Notes: generated by a model from the sequence alone, not told the origin. DNA of 64,000 bases from Ancylobacter crimeensis (GCF_023016805.1 NZ_JALKCH010000010.1:62001-126000); one strand, 5' to 3'; numbered from the stretch's first letter, positions 9,249-18,963 are shown. Translations and numbers: made by a program.

Positions 9249-11327
9249 ATGACGATACGGCACCAGGATGAGCGCAGCGGCGCCGGCTTCTCGCGCCGTC
9301 GTGCGGCGCTGATGGCGGGCGTGGCCCTGCTGCTGCCGGCGGTCGGGCTGATGGTGCTGCCGGTGGTGCCCGCCGAGGCGCAGGCCGGGCGCGTCGCCAC
9401 CGTCTCGACCGATACCCCGAGCCTTCCGGCGGGGATGGGCACTGGCGAGGCGCTTCCCCCGGCGGCTGACGAGGTGACCGGCAGCATCGGCGCTCACACC
9501 GACACCAGTGAGGATGTGCTGGAGGCTCCGCTGACGCAGGATCTTTCCCCGATCGATCCTGCCCGTGCCTCGCAGAGCCCGGATATCGCCGCGCCTGCGG
9601 ATGAGCCCGCCGCGACGGCTCCCGTCGAACCGACGCCGCCGGCCGCGACCGGCCCGGCCCCATCGACGCCCGAAGCGCCTCACGACAATGCCGCGGTTCC
9701 GGCCCCGGTGACGCAGCCTCCCGCGGCGGCTGCGCCCGTGCCCGAGGCGCCGGTGCAGCAGGCTGTCCAGCCGGCTGCCGATCCCGCTGCTCAGGCCCTT
9801 GCTGCGCTGTTCGCTTCTCCGGACCTGTCGCGCTACGTGCCGGCCAAGATCGATCAGGACGCGCTGGTGGCCTTCTACGCCGCCCGTGCCGATCGCCCGT
9901 TCCTCATGGACGGGAATGGGCTCTCCTCGATCGGAAAGGACGTGCGCGCGCAGATAGCGACCGCGGCGCAGGACGGCCTGTCCCCGGCCGATTACGACGT
10001 CGCCCTTCCCACGGCCGGCGCCAGCCCCCAGACCGCTGCCGAAACCGAGCTTCGGCTCGCCGCCGCGACCCTGCTTTATGCCCGCCACCTGCAGGCCGGG
10101 CGTTTCAACCCGGCGCGCATTTCTGACGATGTCGACGTCTCGCCGACGCCCATCGACCCGGCTGCCGTGCTCGCCAGCGTCGCAACCGCCCCGGATGTGA
10201 AGGCGGTGCTGGCGGCTTATGCTCCGCAGTATCCGCAATATGCCCGCCTCAAGGCCAAGCTGGCCGAGCTACGCGGCAAGCAGGTGCGTAACGACGGCCC
10301 GCCTCCGCCCCAGGTGCCCGGCGGCAAGGTGTTGCGGCCCAACATGCAGGACGTGCGCGTGCCGGTGCTGCGGGCTCGGTTCGGCGTTCCCGGCGAGGCC
10401 GACAATACGCTCTACGATGCTGATCTGGTGGATGCGGTGAAGGCCGCGCAGCGCCGCTATGGCCAGACTGCGAACGGTATCGTCGGCAAGGGGCTGATCG
10501 ACGCGCTGAACGACACCGGCGAGAAGCGCATCGACATGATCGTGTCGAACATGGAGCGCTGGCGCTGGCTGCCCCATGAGGTGGCGCCCGCCTATGTGCT
10601 GGTGAACATTCCTGAATTCGTGGTGCGCATCTACAAGGAAGGCGAGGTCGCGCACCAGACCAAGGTGGTGGTCGGCAAGCCGGAGAATCCGACGCCGCTG
10701 CTCAGCCACAATATGGAATATCTCGTCTTCAACCCTTCCTGGAACGTGCCGCCCGGCATCGCGCGCAAGGAATATCTGCCGCGTCTGGCCGGCGACCCCT
10801 ATTTCCTCGCCAAGCAGGGCATCGACGTGGTGCGCAACGGCCGGGTCGTCGATCCGGCGAGCGTGGACTGGAGCCGCGGTACGCAGGGCTATTCGTTCCG
10901 CCAGCCGCCGGGCGAGCGAAACGCGCTCGGCCACATCAAGTTCATCTTCCCGAACAAGCACTCCGTCTACCTGCACGACACCCCCAGCCGTGCGCTGTTC
11001 GCGCAGGACCGCCGCGCCTTCAGCCATGGCTGCGTGCGCGTGTTCGAGCCGATGGACTTCGCCGAGGTCATCTTCAGGCTGGGTATGCCGGCCGATAGCT
11101 GGAGCCAGCAGCGCATCGGCAAGCTGATCGGCGGCTCGGAGAAATACGTGAACCTGAAGCAGCGCTTCCCGGTGCACCTCGCCTATTTCAATGTCTTCGT
11201 CGACGATTCCGGCACTCTGGTCTCGCGGGAGGATCTCTACGGCATCGATGCTCAGACCCGCCTGATGCTCGGTCTCGACGGCGCGCGGCGAGTGGCCGAT
11301 CGGGGGCGCAAGACGGCCCAGCAGTGA
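9249..11327 (+). CDS. L,D-transpeptidase family protein (YcbB-like)
   Basis: 692 residues. Forms 3-3 (or protein-to-peptidoglycan) cross-links in the periplasm. A twin-arginine-like start (SRRRAALMAG) leads into a hydrophobic signal segment at about 20-45, then a 140-residue Pro/Ala-rich linker. A YcbB-type scaffold follows, then a peptidoglycan-binding helix bundle (about 375-425), and the YkuD catalytic domain (about 450-630) with the signature SHGCVRV, catalytic Cys about 595. Hyphomicrobiales rely heavily on L,D-cross-links, and many copies are usual. The gene stands alone, with a terminator behind it and a CtrA-type box plus an inverted repeat ahead of it. Confidence 0.9.
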   Translation: MTIRHQDERSGAGFSRRRAALMAGVALLLPAVGLMVLPVVPAEAQAGRVATVSTDTPSLPAGMGTGEALPPAADEVTGSIGAHTDTSEDVLEAPLTQDLSPIDPARASQSPDIAAPADEPAATAPVEPTPPAATGPAPSTPEAPHDNAAVPAPVTQPPAAAAPVPEAPVQQAVQPAADPAAQALAALFASPDLSRYVPAKIDQDALVAFYAARADRPFLMDGNGLSSIGKDVRAQIATAAQDGLSPADYDVALPTAGASPQTAAETELRLAAATLLYARHLQAGRFNPARISDDVDVSPTPIDPAAVLASVATAPDVKAVLAAYAPQYPQYARLKAKLAELRGKQVRNDGPPPPQVPGGKVLRPNMQDVRVPVLRARFGVPGEADNTLYDADLVDAVKAAQRRYGQTANGIVGKGLIDALNDTGEKRIDMIVSNMERWRWLPHEVAPAYVLVNIPEFVVRIYKEGEVAHQTKVVVGKPENPTPLLSHNMEYLVFNPSWNVPPGIARKEYLPRLAGDPYFLAKQGIDVVRNGRVVDPASVDWSRGTQGYSFRQPPGERNALGHIKFIFPNKHSVYLHDTPSRALFAQDRRAFSHGCVRVFEPMDFAEVIFRLGMPADSWSQQRIGKLIGGSEKYVNLKQRFPVHLAYFNVFVDDSGTLVSREDLYGIDAQTRLMLGLDGARRVADRGRKTAQQ

Positions 11328-11380
11328 TGGCCGACCGAAGCCTGCAGAGATCGCCGCGGGCAAGATCTGAGTCGAAAAGG

Positions 11381-11405
11381 AGGCGGGCCGATGGCTCGCC
11401 TTTTT
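11381..11405 (+). terminator. Intrinsic terminator after L,D-transpeptidase gene
   Basis: AGGCGGGCC (11381-11389) pairs with GGCTCGCCT (11393-11401), a 9-bp stem including one G-U pair with a 3-base loop, running into TTTTT at 11401-11405. Confidence 0.75.
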
Positions 11406-11584
11406 CGTTTGCGCCGTCTTCCCGAGAGGGATGCGCGAACATCCTGAATGGTATTTGTTGCTTCAGTGCAACAAGATAAGACATAGTGCTGGGGATATGT
11501 GTGGATCACCTGTTTTTTATGGATCGGCACTATTTCGCCACACTCCACTTTTAGCCAGTGTCATGGGAAGTGGGGGTTGGCTCG

Positions 11585-11599
11585 CTAACGCGGCCTTAA
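11585..11599. promoter_or_regulatory. CtrA-like half-degenerate box upstream of DUF882 gene
   Basis: CTAA (11585-11588), seven bases, TTAA (11596-11599): one mismatch to TTAA-N7-TTAA, 50 bases before the DUF882 reading frame. The surrounding 11406-11640 region is clearly more AT-rich than the genes and also holds GTTGC/GCAAC and CCACTT/AAGTGG inverted repeats. A one-mismatch match can occur by chance in a window this size; position next to a cell-wall gene is the only extra support. Confidence 0.3.
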
Positions 11600-11648
11600 C
11601 CAAACCCGGCAAGACTGTGTTGACCATGTCCGACGCGACCCGTGGAGG

Positions 11649-13457
11649 GTGTCTCCAAAACGGGCCGTGCCGCCTCAGGAAACGTTTGGCCGCGGGTTCA
11701 GGTTCGTGCGCATTACCGAAACGCTCCGCAAGCATCGCGTCGCCTCCGCCTTCGTCCTGGCGGCGTTGGGCCTCGTGTGCGGCACCGACATGCTCCAGGA
11801 CGCCGTCGCCAATGGCGATACGCGCAGCCTGACGATGCATCACGTCCATTCGGGCGAGGACATCAACATCACCTTCAAGCGCGATGGTCGCTACGACCCC
11901 GCCGCACTGCAGAAGCTGAACGTGTTCCTCCAGGATTGGCGCCGCAAAGAGCCGACCAAGATGGACCCGGCGCTGTACGACATCATCTGGGAGGTCTACC
12001 GCGAAAGCGGCGCCACCCAGCCGGTGCAGGTGATTGGCGGTTATCGTTCGCCGGCGACCAATGCCATGCTCCGCGCCCGCTCGCGCGGCGTCGCCCAGAT
12101 GAGCCAGCACACGCTCGGCAAGGCGATGGACTTCTTCATTCCCGGCGTGCCGCTTTACAAGCTGCGTGAGGCGGGGCTCCGCCTGCAACGCGGCGGTGTC
12201 GGTTTCTATCCGACCTCCGGCTCGCCCTTCGTGCATATGGATACCGGCGGCGTGCGGCACTGGCCGCGCATGACCCGGCCGGAACTCGCGCGTGTCTTCC
12301 CGAACGGCAAGACGGTGCACATTCCCGTGGACGGCAAGCCGATGCCCGGCTACGCGCTGGCTCTTGCCGAGATCGAGGCACGTGGCAGCCGTCCGGGCGG
12401 GGCGGGCGCGGCCTTCGCAGGCGCCTTCGAATCCGGCGGCAAGACGGGCGGCAAGTCGAAGAACCTGTTCGCTGCGCTGTTCGGCAAGGATGACGACGAG
12501 GAGGAGGGCGCCGCGCCGGCTCCCGCTCCGGCCCGTGCCGCGGCGCCGACCCGTGTTGCGGCCGCCAATGGCGCGGGCGCTTCGTCGGATGACGAAGACG
12601 ACAGCCCGGCCCCGACCGCCGCGGCGCCTGCCTCCGTTGCCGTGCCGCCTCCGTCCCGCGTTGCGGCTGCGGCGAGCGTGGTCGCCAATGCCGACGTGCC
12701 GCTGCCGATACGCAAGCCGGAGATGCCGAGCGCGCCGGTCACCCTCGCCATGGCGAGTGCGGACGTGCCGCTGCCGATGGCCCGGCCGGGCCTTGCCGCT
12801 CCGGGGGACGAGCAGGTCGGGACCGCCGCCCCTGCGACGGATGTGCCGGTGCCGATGGCACGTCCGCAATTCGCCGCCGCATCCGTTCCCGCACAGCCTT
12901 CGACGATCGCGCCTGACGTGACGACGTCTGACACGGGCGCGCAACTCGCCTCCGCCACGCCGTTGCCCTTGCTCATCACCAACGGCTTCACTCGCGGCGA
13001 CGCCGGCACGGTGAATATCGGCGCAGATCAACTCTCCTACGCCTCGGCCGGCTCGTTCGTGCCGCCGCGTCAGCAACCCGGCCGCGCAGCCAGCGCTCCG
13101 ATGCTGCCGACGCAGGTCGCTTCTGCCGCGCCGAGCCATGTGCCGTCTTCCGTGCCCGGCCCCGCGCGCATCGCCGCCACCCGTCCGGCAAGCGCGGAGG
13201 CACAGGCCGAAATTCGCAAGCTCTTCGCCAGCCCGACCGTGGCGCGCGACACCGCTCTGCGTACGCCGGAACTTCGCCGCTTCGCCGCCTTCGTGGCCGC
13301 CCCGCGGCAGGTGGTGGATGGCGGCTTCGGTCGAGATGCCTCGAGCGGGCTTGAGACGAAGCGCTTCTCCGGCGCCGCCGTGGTCGCGGTCCGGGTCGTT
13401 ACCCTCGCCAGCGCGGCGCCGCTGCCGCCCCGCCGCACCTGGACGGCAGCGAACTGA
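11649..13457 (+). CDS. DUF882 / M15-family peptidase (YcbK/MepK-like) with long Pro/Ala tail
   Basis: 602 residues. After an N-terminal membrane or signal segment (about 32-45), residues 55-225 form a DUF882 domain of the LAS metallopeptidase type. It carries the zinc ligands in SQHTLGKAMDF (His154, Asp161) and FVHMD (His196), consistent with a murein endopeptidase acting on cross-links. The remaining 370 residues are low-complexity and contain three copies of a DVPxPxxRP motif. Start choice is uncertain: GTG 11649 has GGAGG immediately adjacent, and GTG 11706 is an alternative 19 residues later. It follows the L,D-transpeptidase gene but has its own leader and terminator. Confidence 0.82.
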   Translation: MSPKRAVPPQETFGRGFRFVRITETLRKHRVASAFVLAALGLVCGTDMLQDAVANGDTRSLTMHHVHSGEDINITFKRDGRYDPAALQKLNVFLQDWRRKEPTKMDPALYDIIWEVYRESGATQPVQVIGGYRSPATNAMLRARSRGVAQMSQHTLGKAMDFFIPGVPLYKLREAGLRLQRGGVGFYPTSGSPFVHMDTGGVRHWPRMTRPELARVFPNGKTVHIPVDGKPMPGYALALAEIEARGSRPGGAGAAFAGAFESGGKTGGKSKNLFAALFGKDDDEEEGAAPAPAPARAAAPTRVAAANGAGASSDDEDDSPAPTAAAPASVAVPPPSRVAAAASVVANADVPLPIRKPEMPSAPVTLAMASADVPLPMARPGLAAPGDEQVGTAAPATDVPVPMARPQFAAASVPAQPSTIAPDVTTSDTGAQLASATPLPLLITNGFTRGDAGTVNIGADQLSYASAGSFVPPRQQPGRAASAPMLPTQVASAAPSHVPSSVPGPARIAATRPASAEAQAEIRKLFASPTVARDTALRTPELRRFAAFVAAPRQVVDGGFGRDASSGLETKRFSGAAVVAVRVVTLASAAPLPPRRTWTAAN

Positions 13458-13484
13458 GGCGGCTTCCACCCTCAAGGGAAAAAG

Positions 13485-13524
13485 AAAAGGACCGGCGCGA
13501 GGATGTTTCCGCGCCGGTCCTTTT
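13485..13524. terminator. Bidirectional terminator between DUF882 gene and gapR
   Basis: A perfect 15-bp stem, 13485-13499 with 13510-13524, has a 10-base loop. AAAA on the left and TTTT on the right serve both convergent genes. Confidence 0.88.
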
Positions 13525-13545
13525 GCCTGATGGATCGTGGCCCGG

Positions 13546-13824
13546 TCAGCCGACCATGCCGAGCGCCTGAAGATAGAGGTCGACAATGGCCTCGTGCTCG
13601 GCGCGCTGGTCGGCATCCTGCTTGCGGATCTTGAGGATCTCGCGCAGGGCCTTCACGTCAAAGCCGGTGCCCTTCGCCTCGGCGAAGACATCCTTGATGT
13701 CGTCGGCGATGGACTTCTTTTCCTCTTCGAGCCGCTCGATACGTTCGATGAAGGATTTAAGCTGCTCCTTGGCAAAGCCGGCGGCGGCGTCGGACAGCGG
13801 CTGGTCGTTCGGAATGTCGGACAT
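13546..13824 (-). CDS. gapR: GapR-family nucleoid-associated protein (DUF2312)
   Basis: 92 residues, the normal family size. GapR is an essential-type DNA-binding protein in Caulobacter that clamps AT-rich or overtwisted DNA and aids replication and cell-cycle progression. The sequence is mostly helical and charged, with the conserved segments [29 protein letters not shown] and [16 protein letters not shown]. The ATG at 13824 is preceded by GGGAGA; an in-frame extension to 14094 is composition-poor and overlaps the next gene. It ends at a shared terminator. Confidence 0.92.
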   Translation of the reverse strand: MSDIPNDQPLSDAAAGFAKEQLKSFIERIERLEEEKKSIADDIKDVFAEAKGTGFDVKALREILKIRKQDADQRAEHEAIVDLYLQALGMVG

Positions 13825-14015
13825 GAGGTCTCCCGCGGGGCGGGCCGGCCGATGCACAGGCGATGCGGCCGGCAGCCCTTCGATGAAATAAGGTCGGGGA
13901 TCAGCGCCCGTCAGCCTCGCCGCGTCAAGCGCGACGGAGCCGACATCCACCGGCGATGTCGCCGCCTGTGGAAAGCTGCGGTGCCATGATGCGGATGAAA
14001 ACGACGGCCGGCCCG

Positions 14016-14333
14016 TTAGTGCGGTTCGCCGGCGGCGCGGTCGAAGGCCTGCTTTTGCGCGTCGCTCGCCTCGCTCTGGTGACGCACCTTCCACTCCTCA
14101 TAAGGCATGCCATAGACCGCCTCGCGGCTCTGGTCCTTCGAGAGCGGCAGCCCGCGTTCCTGCGCTGCGTCGAGATACCAGTTCGCCAGGCAGTTGCGGC
14201 AGAAGCCGGCGAGATTCATCAGGTCGATATTCTGCACGTCGGTGCGCGCGCGCAGATGGGCCACGAGGCGACGGAAGGCGGCGGCCTCCAGTTCGGTGCG
14301 GGTGGTCTCGTCGAGGGCGGCAGGGGCGGACAT
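14016..14333 (-). CDS. DUF1244 domain-containing protein
   Basis: 105 residues. A small, conserved, soluble alphaproteobacterial protein of unknown function. The characteristic FRRLVAHLR ... [17 protein letters not shown] stretch, with its CRNC pair, is followed by a YGMPYEEWK motif. The two close cysteines hint at metal binding or redox activity, but this is not established. It lies 19 bases downstream of the N-formylglutamate amidohydrolase gene on the same strand and is probably co-transcribed with it. Confidence 0.85.
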   Translation of the reverse strand: MSAPAALDETTRTELEAAAFRRLVAHLRARTDVQNIDLMNLAGFCRNCLANWYLDAAQERGLPLSKDQSREAVYGMPYEEWKVRHQSEASDAQKQAFDRAAGEPH

Positions 14334-14352
14334 GGCGTCCTCCTTGTGATGT

Positions 14353-15183
14353 TCACGTGGTCTCGAAGATGGGATCGACCGGGCCGGTTCGCGAGCCGAA
14401 GGCGCTCACCTGACGCATCTCGGGCCTTGTCAACATCGGTGGCAACAGGCGGGCGAGCCGTTCCGCCCATGCTTCCTCGCCCGCGGCATCACCGATCAGA
14501 TCCTGCCGGATCTCGATGAGCGCATGGGGCAGGCCGCGTGCCGTGCCGTGGCGGAACATCACGTCGTTGCGCAACGCGCCGTCATAGGGCTCGTTGTCTC
14601 CGACCACGAGATCGCCCTCGGCGCGCAGCCCGTCGATCAGCAGCGTGCTGAAGCGCGGGTCCTGGTCCCACAGGATCGCCGCATGCCAAGGCCGCGGGAC
14701 GCCGCGCCAGACCGGCGTGAAGCTGTGGATGGAGAGGAGCACCGGTACTATACCTGCCGTGCGCATCCGCGCGATCTCGGCCTCTATGGCGCTGTGATAG
14801 GGGCGATGGAAACGGGCGATGCGCCGGGCGATTTCCTCCTGTGTGACGTGCCTGTTGCCCGGCACCACCGCGCCATCCGACAGGCGCATCACGAGCGTGG
14901 GGTCGTCCTCGCCGCGATTGGGGTCGATCAGCAGGCGGGAAAAATGGGAGAGCACGGCCGGGCAGCCGAGCCGGCGCGCCAGCCCGCGCGTGACGCCCGC
15001 AACGCCGATATCATAGCCGATATGCCGCTCCAGCTCGGACTGCGGCAGGCCGAGCGTGCCGTATTCCGCCGGCATCTCGTTCGACGCATGGTCGCAGAGC
15101 AGCAGGAGCCCGCTTTCCGCAGCGCCGGCCACGCGCTCGAACGCACCATATCCGGCCTCGCTGTCCAGCGCGGCGGAGGTCAT
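14353..15183 (-). CDS. N-formylglutamate amidohydrolase family protein
   Basis: 276 residues. The family hydrolyses N-formylglutamate (histidine degradation) or related N-acyl amino acids; no other hut gene is nearby, so the true substrate is open. Conserved elements are LLLLCDHASNEMP, the HIGYDIG stretch, LIDPNRGEDDPT and VLLSIHSFTPVWRGVPRPW. The ATG at 15183 is used here; an ATG at 15234 has a slightly better Shine-Dalgarno (GGAACGG) and would add 17 residues. Followed by the DUF1244 gene, and divergent from the glycerate kinase gene with about 210 bases between. Confidence 0.86.
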   Translation of the reverse strand: MTSAALDSEAGYGAFERVAGAAESGLLLLCDHASNEMPAEYGTLGLPQSELERHIGYDIGVAGVTRGLARRLGCPAVLSHFSRLLIDPNRGEDDPTLVMRLSDGAVVPGNRHVTQEEIARRIARFHRPYHSAIEAEIARMRTAGIVPVLLSIHSFTPVWRGVPRPWHAAILWDQDPRFSTLLIDGLRAEGDLVVGDNEPYDGALRNDVMFRHGTARGLPHALIEIRQDLIGDAAGEEAWAERLARLLPPMLTRPEMRQVSAFGSRTGPVDPIFETT

Positions 15184-15392
15184 GCTCTGCGGGGGAGTTC
15201 CGTTCGAATCCTCTGGGGTGCGACGACGCATCATCCGTTCCGTAAAACACTCTATAGACAGAGGCATAGTGACGAACGCGGCGGGGTGCCATAGGAATAC
15301 ACCGCTTCGCATGGCGTGATGGGCGGCAAGACCCCCTGGAACGCGGCGCACACTATAAGGGGCCTGCGCCAAGCAGGGTATGGGGAGTAGGA

Positions 15393-16682
15393 ATGACGGA
15401 TTCGCCGCGCGCCTTTCTGGATGAACTGTTCAATGCGGCCGTGGCCGCGGCCCATCCCTCGACCTGTCTTCCGCCCGTGCTGCCACCGGCACCCGTCAGC
15501 GGCCGGCTGATCCTGCTCGCCGCGGGCAAGGCCGCCGGCTCCATGCTCGAAGTCGCCGAGCACCATTATCTCGATACGCTCGGCGTCGATCCCTCGCGTC
15601 TCGTGGGTATCGGCGTCGCCCGCCATGGCTATGGCCGGCCGACCCGGCAGCTTGAAATGGTGGAAGCCGGTCATCCGGTACCGGACGCCGCGGGCCTTGC
15701 CGGCGCGCAGAAGGCGCTCGACCTCGCGGCGAGCGCAACCGCGGACGACCTCGTGCTGGTGCTGCTCTCGGGCGGCGCCTCGGCGAACTGGATCGCGCCG
15801 GCCAGCGGCGTCGAACTGGACGACAAGCGCGCCTTGACGCGCGCCTTGCTACGCTCCGGCGCAAACATCACCGAGATCAATACGGTGCGCAAACATCTCT
15901 CGCGCATCAAGGGCGGGCGGCTGGCAGCGCTGTCGCAGCCGGCGAAGGTGGTGACCCTCGCCATTTCCGACGTGCCGGGCGACGATCCGGCGGTGATCGG
16001 TTCCGGCCCGACCGTGCCCGATCCCTCGACGCTGGCCGAGGCGCGCGAGGTGCTGACGCGCTATCGCATCGACCCGCCGGCTTCGATCGCCGTCGCCCTG
16101 CGCGACCCGGCCAACGAATCGCCGAAGCCCGGCGACGCCGCCTTTGCCAACGCCGAATATCACCTCATCTCGCGCCCGCTGGATTCCTTCGTCGCGACCG
16201 AGAAACTGGCGCGCGATCGCGGGGTGGAGCCGATCCTGCTCGGCGACAATCTCGAAGGCGAGGCTCGCGACGTTGCGGCGGCACAGGCGGCTAAGGCGCT
16301 GGAGCTGAAGGCGGCCGGCAAGCGGGCCATCCTGCTTTCGGGCGGCGAACTCACGGTAACCATGCGCGGCAATGGCCGTGGTGGCCCGAATCAGGAATTC
16401 GCGCTCGCCCTGGCCGAGGCGCTGGGGGGAGCGAGCGACATCTATGCGGTCGCGGGCGACACGGACGGCACCGATGGGGGCGGCGGCGATGCGACCGATC
16501 CTGCGGGCGCCTTCGTGCTGCCGGACACGCTTGCGCGAGCACGCGAGGCCGGCCTCGACCCTGCCGCGTTCCTGGCCAATAACGATTCGACCACCTTCTT
16601 CGAGCGGATCGGCGACCTGCTGAATCCGGGACCCACCTGTACCAACGTCAATGATTTCCGCGCCGTATTCATCGACGTCTGA
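15393..16682 (+). CDS. Glycerate 2-kinase (DUF4147/MOFRL family)
   Basis: 429 residues, family-typical. Phosphorylates D-glycerate to 2-phosphoglycerate, feeding C2 and C3 acids into glycolysis. The N-terminal DUF4147 domain contains AAGKAAGSM and LLSGGASANW. The C-terminal MOFRL domain contains LSGGELTVTMRGNGRGGPNQEFALALA and DGTDGGGGDATDPAG. Gene names differ between species (ttuD, gckA), so none is assigned. Its 3' end overlaps the following DUF1036 gene by 32 bases. Confidence 0.92.
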   Translation: MTDSPRAFLDELFNAAVAAAHPSTCLPPVLPPAPVSGRLILLAAGKAAGSMLEVAEHHYLDTLGVDPSRLVGIGVARHGYGRPTRQLEMVEAGHPVPDAAGLAGAQKALDLAASATADDLVLVLLSGGASANWIAPASGVELDDKRALTRALLRSGANITEINTVRKHLSRIKGGRLAALSQPAKVVTLAISDVPGDDPAVIGSGPTVPDPSTLAEAREVLTRYRIDPPASIAVALRDPANESPKPGDAAFANAEYHLISRPLDSFVATEKLARDRGVEPILLGDNLEGEARDVAAAQAAKALELKAAGKRAILLSGGELTVTMRGNGRGGPNQEFALALAEALGGASDIYAVAGDTDGTDGGGGDATDPAGAFVLPDTLARAREAGLDPAAFLANNDSTTFFERIGDLLNPGPTCTNVNDFRAVFIDV

Positions 16683-17184
16683 CACGCTGCCGCTGCCGCG
16701 CCGCCGCGGCGTCCCGCGCCTTGCCGCCTTGCTGGGCGGGGCGGGGACGCTGCTCCTGCTCGCCTGCGCGCCCGCGGCGGCCGATTTTCGCCTGTGCAAC
16801 CGTACCGACAGCCGGGTGGGTATTGCCGTCGGCTACAAGGACGGTGACGCCTGGGCGACCGAAGGCTGGTGGAACGTGAACGCCAATAGCTGCGAGACGC
16901 TGCTGCGCGGCGATCTCGTGGCACGGTATTATTACGTCTATGCGGTGGATTACGATCTCGGCGGAGAATGGGCCGGCAAGGCCTATATGTGCACGCGGGA
17001 AAAAGAGTTCACCATTCGCGGCATCCAGGACTGCCTGGCGCGCGGCTATGACCGCACAGGCTTCTTCGAGGTCGACACCCACGAGCAGCGCAGCTGGACG
17101 GTGCAGCTGACCGAGCAGAGCCAGCCCGGCACGTCCACGCCCGGCAAGGTGCCGATCCCGCCCAAGGCACCCGAGCGACCCTGA
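16651..17184 (+). CDS. DUF1036 domain-containing exported protein
   Basis: 177 residues. A hydrophobic segment at about 22-45 ends in a signal-like AAADF site, after which the DUF1036 core begins (FRLCNRTDSRVGIAVGYKDG, WWNVNANSCETLL, YYYVYAVDYDLGGEW). Function is unknown; the domain is common in alphaproteobacteria as an exported protein. The proposed ATG lies inside the 3' end of the glycerate kinase gene in another frame and has no clear ribosome-binding site, so translation may depend on coupling. Ends at a bidirectional terminator. Confidence 0.8.
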   Translation: MISAPYSSTSDTLPLPRRRGVPRLAALLGGAGTLLLLACAPAAADFRLCNRTDSRVGIAVGYKDGDAWATEGWWNVNANSCETLLRGDLVARYYYVYAVDYDLGGEWAGKAYMCTREKEFTIRGIQDCLARGYDRTGFFEVDTHEQRSWTVQLTEQSQPGTSTPGKVPIPPKAPERP

Positions 17185-17207
17185 GCTAACATATTAAAAT
17201 AAGACAG

Positions 17208-17246
17208 AAAAAACGCCGCATCCGGCATTCAGATGCGGCGTTTTTT
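17208..17246. terminator. Bidirectional terminator between DUF1036 gene and degP
   Basis: A perfect 14-bp stem, 17208-17221 with 17233-17246, carries A6 at the left end and T6 at the right, with an 11-base loop. Confidence 0.9.
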
Positions 17247-17270
17247 CTGAAGCGCGGAAGGCGCTGGCCG

Positions 17271-18785
17271 TCAGTCGATCGGCATGGCGGTAAACTGCAC
17301 CTGTCCATTGGGATCGGACACCATCAGCAAGGCAGACTTGCGGCCGTCCTTCTTGAGGGCTTCGAGCCGCTTCTGGATGTCCTGCGGGGTTGAAACCGCC
17401 TCCTGATTGACCTCGAGGATGACAAGGCCCGGCTTGATACCCTTGTCGGCCGCGGCCGAGCCGGAATCGACGCCGGTGATCATCACGCCCTTGATCTCGT
17501 CCTTCAGCTTGAACTTGGTGCGCAGGTCGGCAGTGATCTCGGAAAGATCCAGCCCCATCAGCTTGGTGGTGGCCGGCTTGGCGGCCTCGGGAGCCTTCTT
17601 TTCCAGCGCGGCCTGCTCGACCTTCTCGCTTTCCTCAAGGCGGCCGACCTTCAGGCGCAGCGTCTCCTGCTTGCCCTTGCGGATGACGACGACATCGACC
17701 TCCTTGTCCACCGCCGTGTCGGCCACGACGATCGGCAGGGAGCGCATGTCCTTCACCTCCTTGCCGTCGAAGGCCACGATCACGTCGCCGGCCTTGATGC
17801 CCGCCTTTGCCGCGGGGCCGTCATCGGTGAGGCCGCCGACGAGGGCGCCGCGGGCCTTGCCGAGCGAGAGGCTTTCGGCGATGTCGTCCGTCACCTGTTG
17901 GATCCGCACGCCGATCCAGCCCCGCCGCGTCTCGCCGAAATCGCGCAACTGCTGAACCACCGGGATCGCGGTGTTCGAGGGAACCGCGAAGCCGATGCCG
18001 ATCGACCCGCCGGAGGGCGAGATGATCGCGGTGTTGATGCCGATGACGTCGCCATCCATGTTGAAGAGCGGGCCGCCGGAATTGCCGCGGTTGATGGCGG
18101 CGTCGGTCTGCAGGAAATTGTCGTAGGGGCCCGCATTGATGTCGCGGTTGCGCGCCGAGATGACGCCCACCGTCAGCGTGCCGCCGAGGCCGAACGGATT
18201 GCCGACCGCCATCACCCAGTCGCCGACGCGCAGCGCGTCGGAATTGCCGAACTTCACCGCCTTGAGCGGCTTACTGGCATCTGGCTTTACCCGAAGCAGC
18301 GCGAGGTCGACCTTGGTGTCGCGCCCGACGAGTTCAGCCTTGAGCTTTGAGCCGTCATTGAAATTCACATAGATCTCGTCGGCGTCGGCGATGACGTGGT
18401 TGTTGGTAACCACCAGGCCGGAGGCGTCGATGACGAAGCCGGAGCCGAGCGAGGACACCTTGCGCGGCCGTTCGCCACCATTCTCGTCCTGCTGCTGGCG
18501 GCGCTTGAAGAACTCGTCGAAGAATTCCTCGAAAGGTGAGCCGGGTGGCAACTGCGGCGTCGGTACGCTGCGCTGGGCGGCCACGGTCTGCGAGGTCGAG
18601 ATGTTCACGACCGCGTCCATCACCTGCGCTGCGGTGTCGGCGACCGTGTCCGGCCCCTTGGTCGCTGCCGCATGGGCCGCGAGCGGAGCCGCGAGAACCA
18701 TTGCACCGAGAGCGAGGGTGGCGAGCCGGCGGGACAAGGAAGAAAACGGCCCGCGCGGCCTCTGGGTCGGGGTCAGGAACATCAT
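17271..18785 (-). CDS. degP: DegP/HtrA (Do-like) periplasmic serine protease
   Basis: 504 residues. Degrades and chaperones misfolded envelope proteins. A signal peptide at 1-40 (AAPLAAHAA) precedes the trypsin-like domain with triad His130 (TNNHV), Asp160 (KVDLALL) and Ser236 (RGNSGGP). Two PDZ domains follow, at about 290-370 and 410-500. AAGGAGG lies just before two consecutive ATGs; the second (18782) has the better spacing, so the protein may begin one residue later. It is the last gene of the hflK-hflC-DUF2065-degP series, and 178 bases separate it from the DUF2065 gene, so it may also have its own promoter. Confidence 0.94.
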   Translation of the reverse strand: MMFLTPTQRPRGPFSSLSRRLATLALGAMVLAAPLAAHAAATKGPDTVADTAAQVMDAVVNISTSQTVAAQRSVPTPQLPPGSPFEEFFDEFFKRRQQQDENGGERPRKVSSLGSGFVIDASGLVVTNNHVIADADEIYVNFNDGSKLKAELVGRDTKVDLALLRVKPDASKPLKAVKFGNSDALRVGDWVMAVGNPFGLGGTLTVGVISARNRDINAGPYDNFLQTDAAINRGNSGGPLFNMDGDVIGINTAIISPSGGSIGIGFAVPSNTAIPVVQQLRDFGETRRGWIGVRIQQVTDDIAESLSLGKARGALVGGLTDDGPAAKAGIKAGDVIVAFDGKEVKDMRSLPIVVADTAVDKEVDVVVIRKGKQETLRLKVGRLEESEKVEQAALEKKAPEAAKPATTKLMGLDLSEITADLRTKFKLKDEIKGVMITGVDSGSAAADKGIKPGLVILEVNQEAVSTPQDIQKRLEALKKDGRKSALLMVSDPNGQVQFTAMPID

Positions 18786-18963
18786 GCCTCCTTGGAGCCG
18801 GGGACGAGCTTCGGCTGGCTTGCGGCTCGTGTCGCCGCGGAATGCGCGCCGCCAGCACATGCCGCCAGGGTGGCCGGGCAGGGTGGAACGCTGGACCGGC
18901 CGGTCACGCGATGCAAGCCAAAAGCGTGCGAGGCCCTGAGGCAGCACCGGCTGGCGCAACCGG

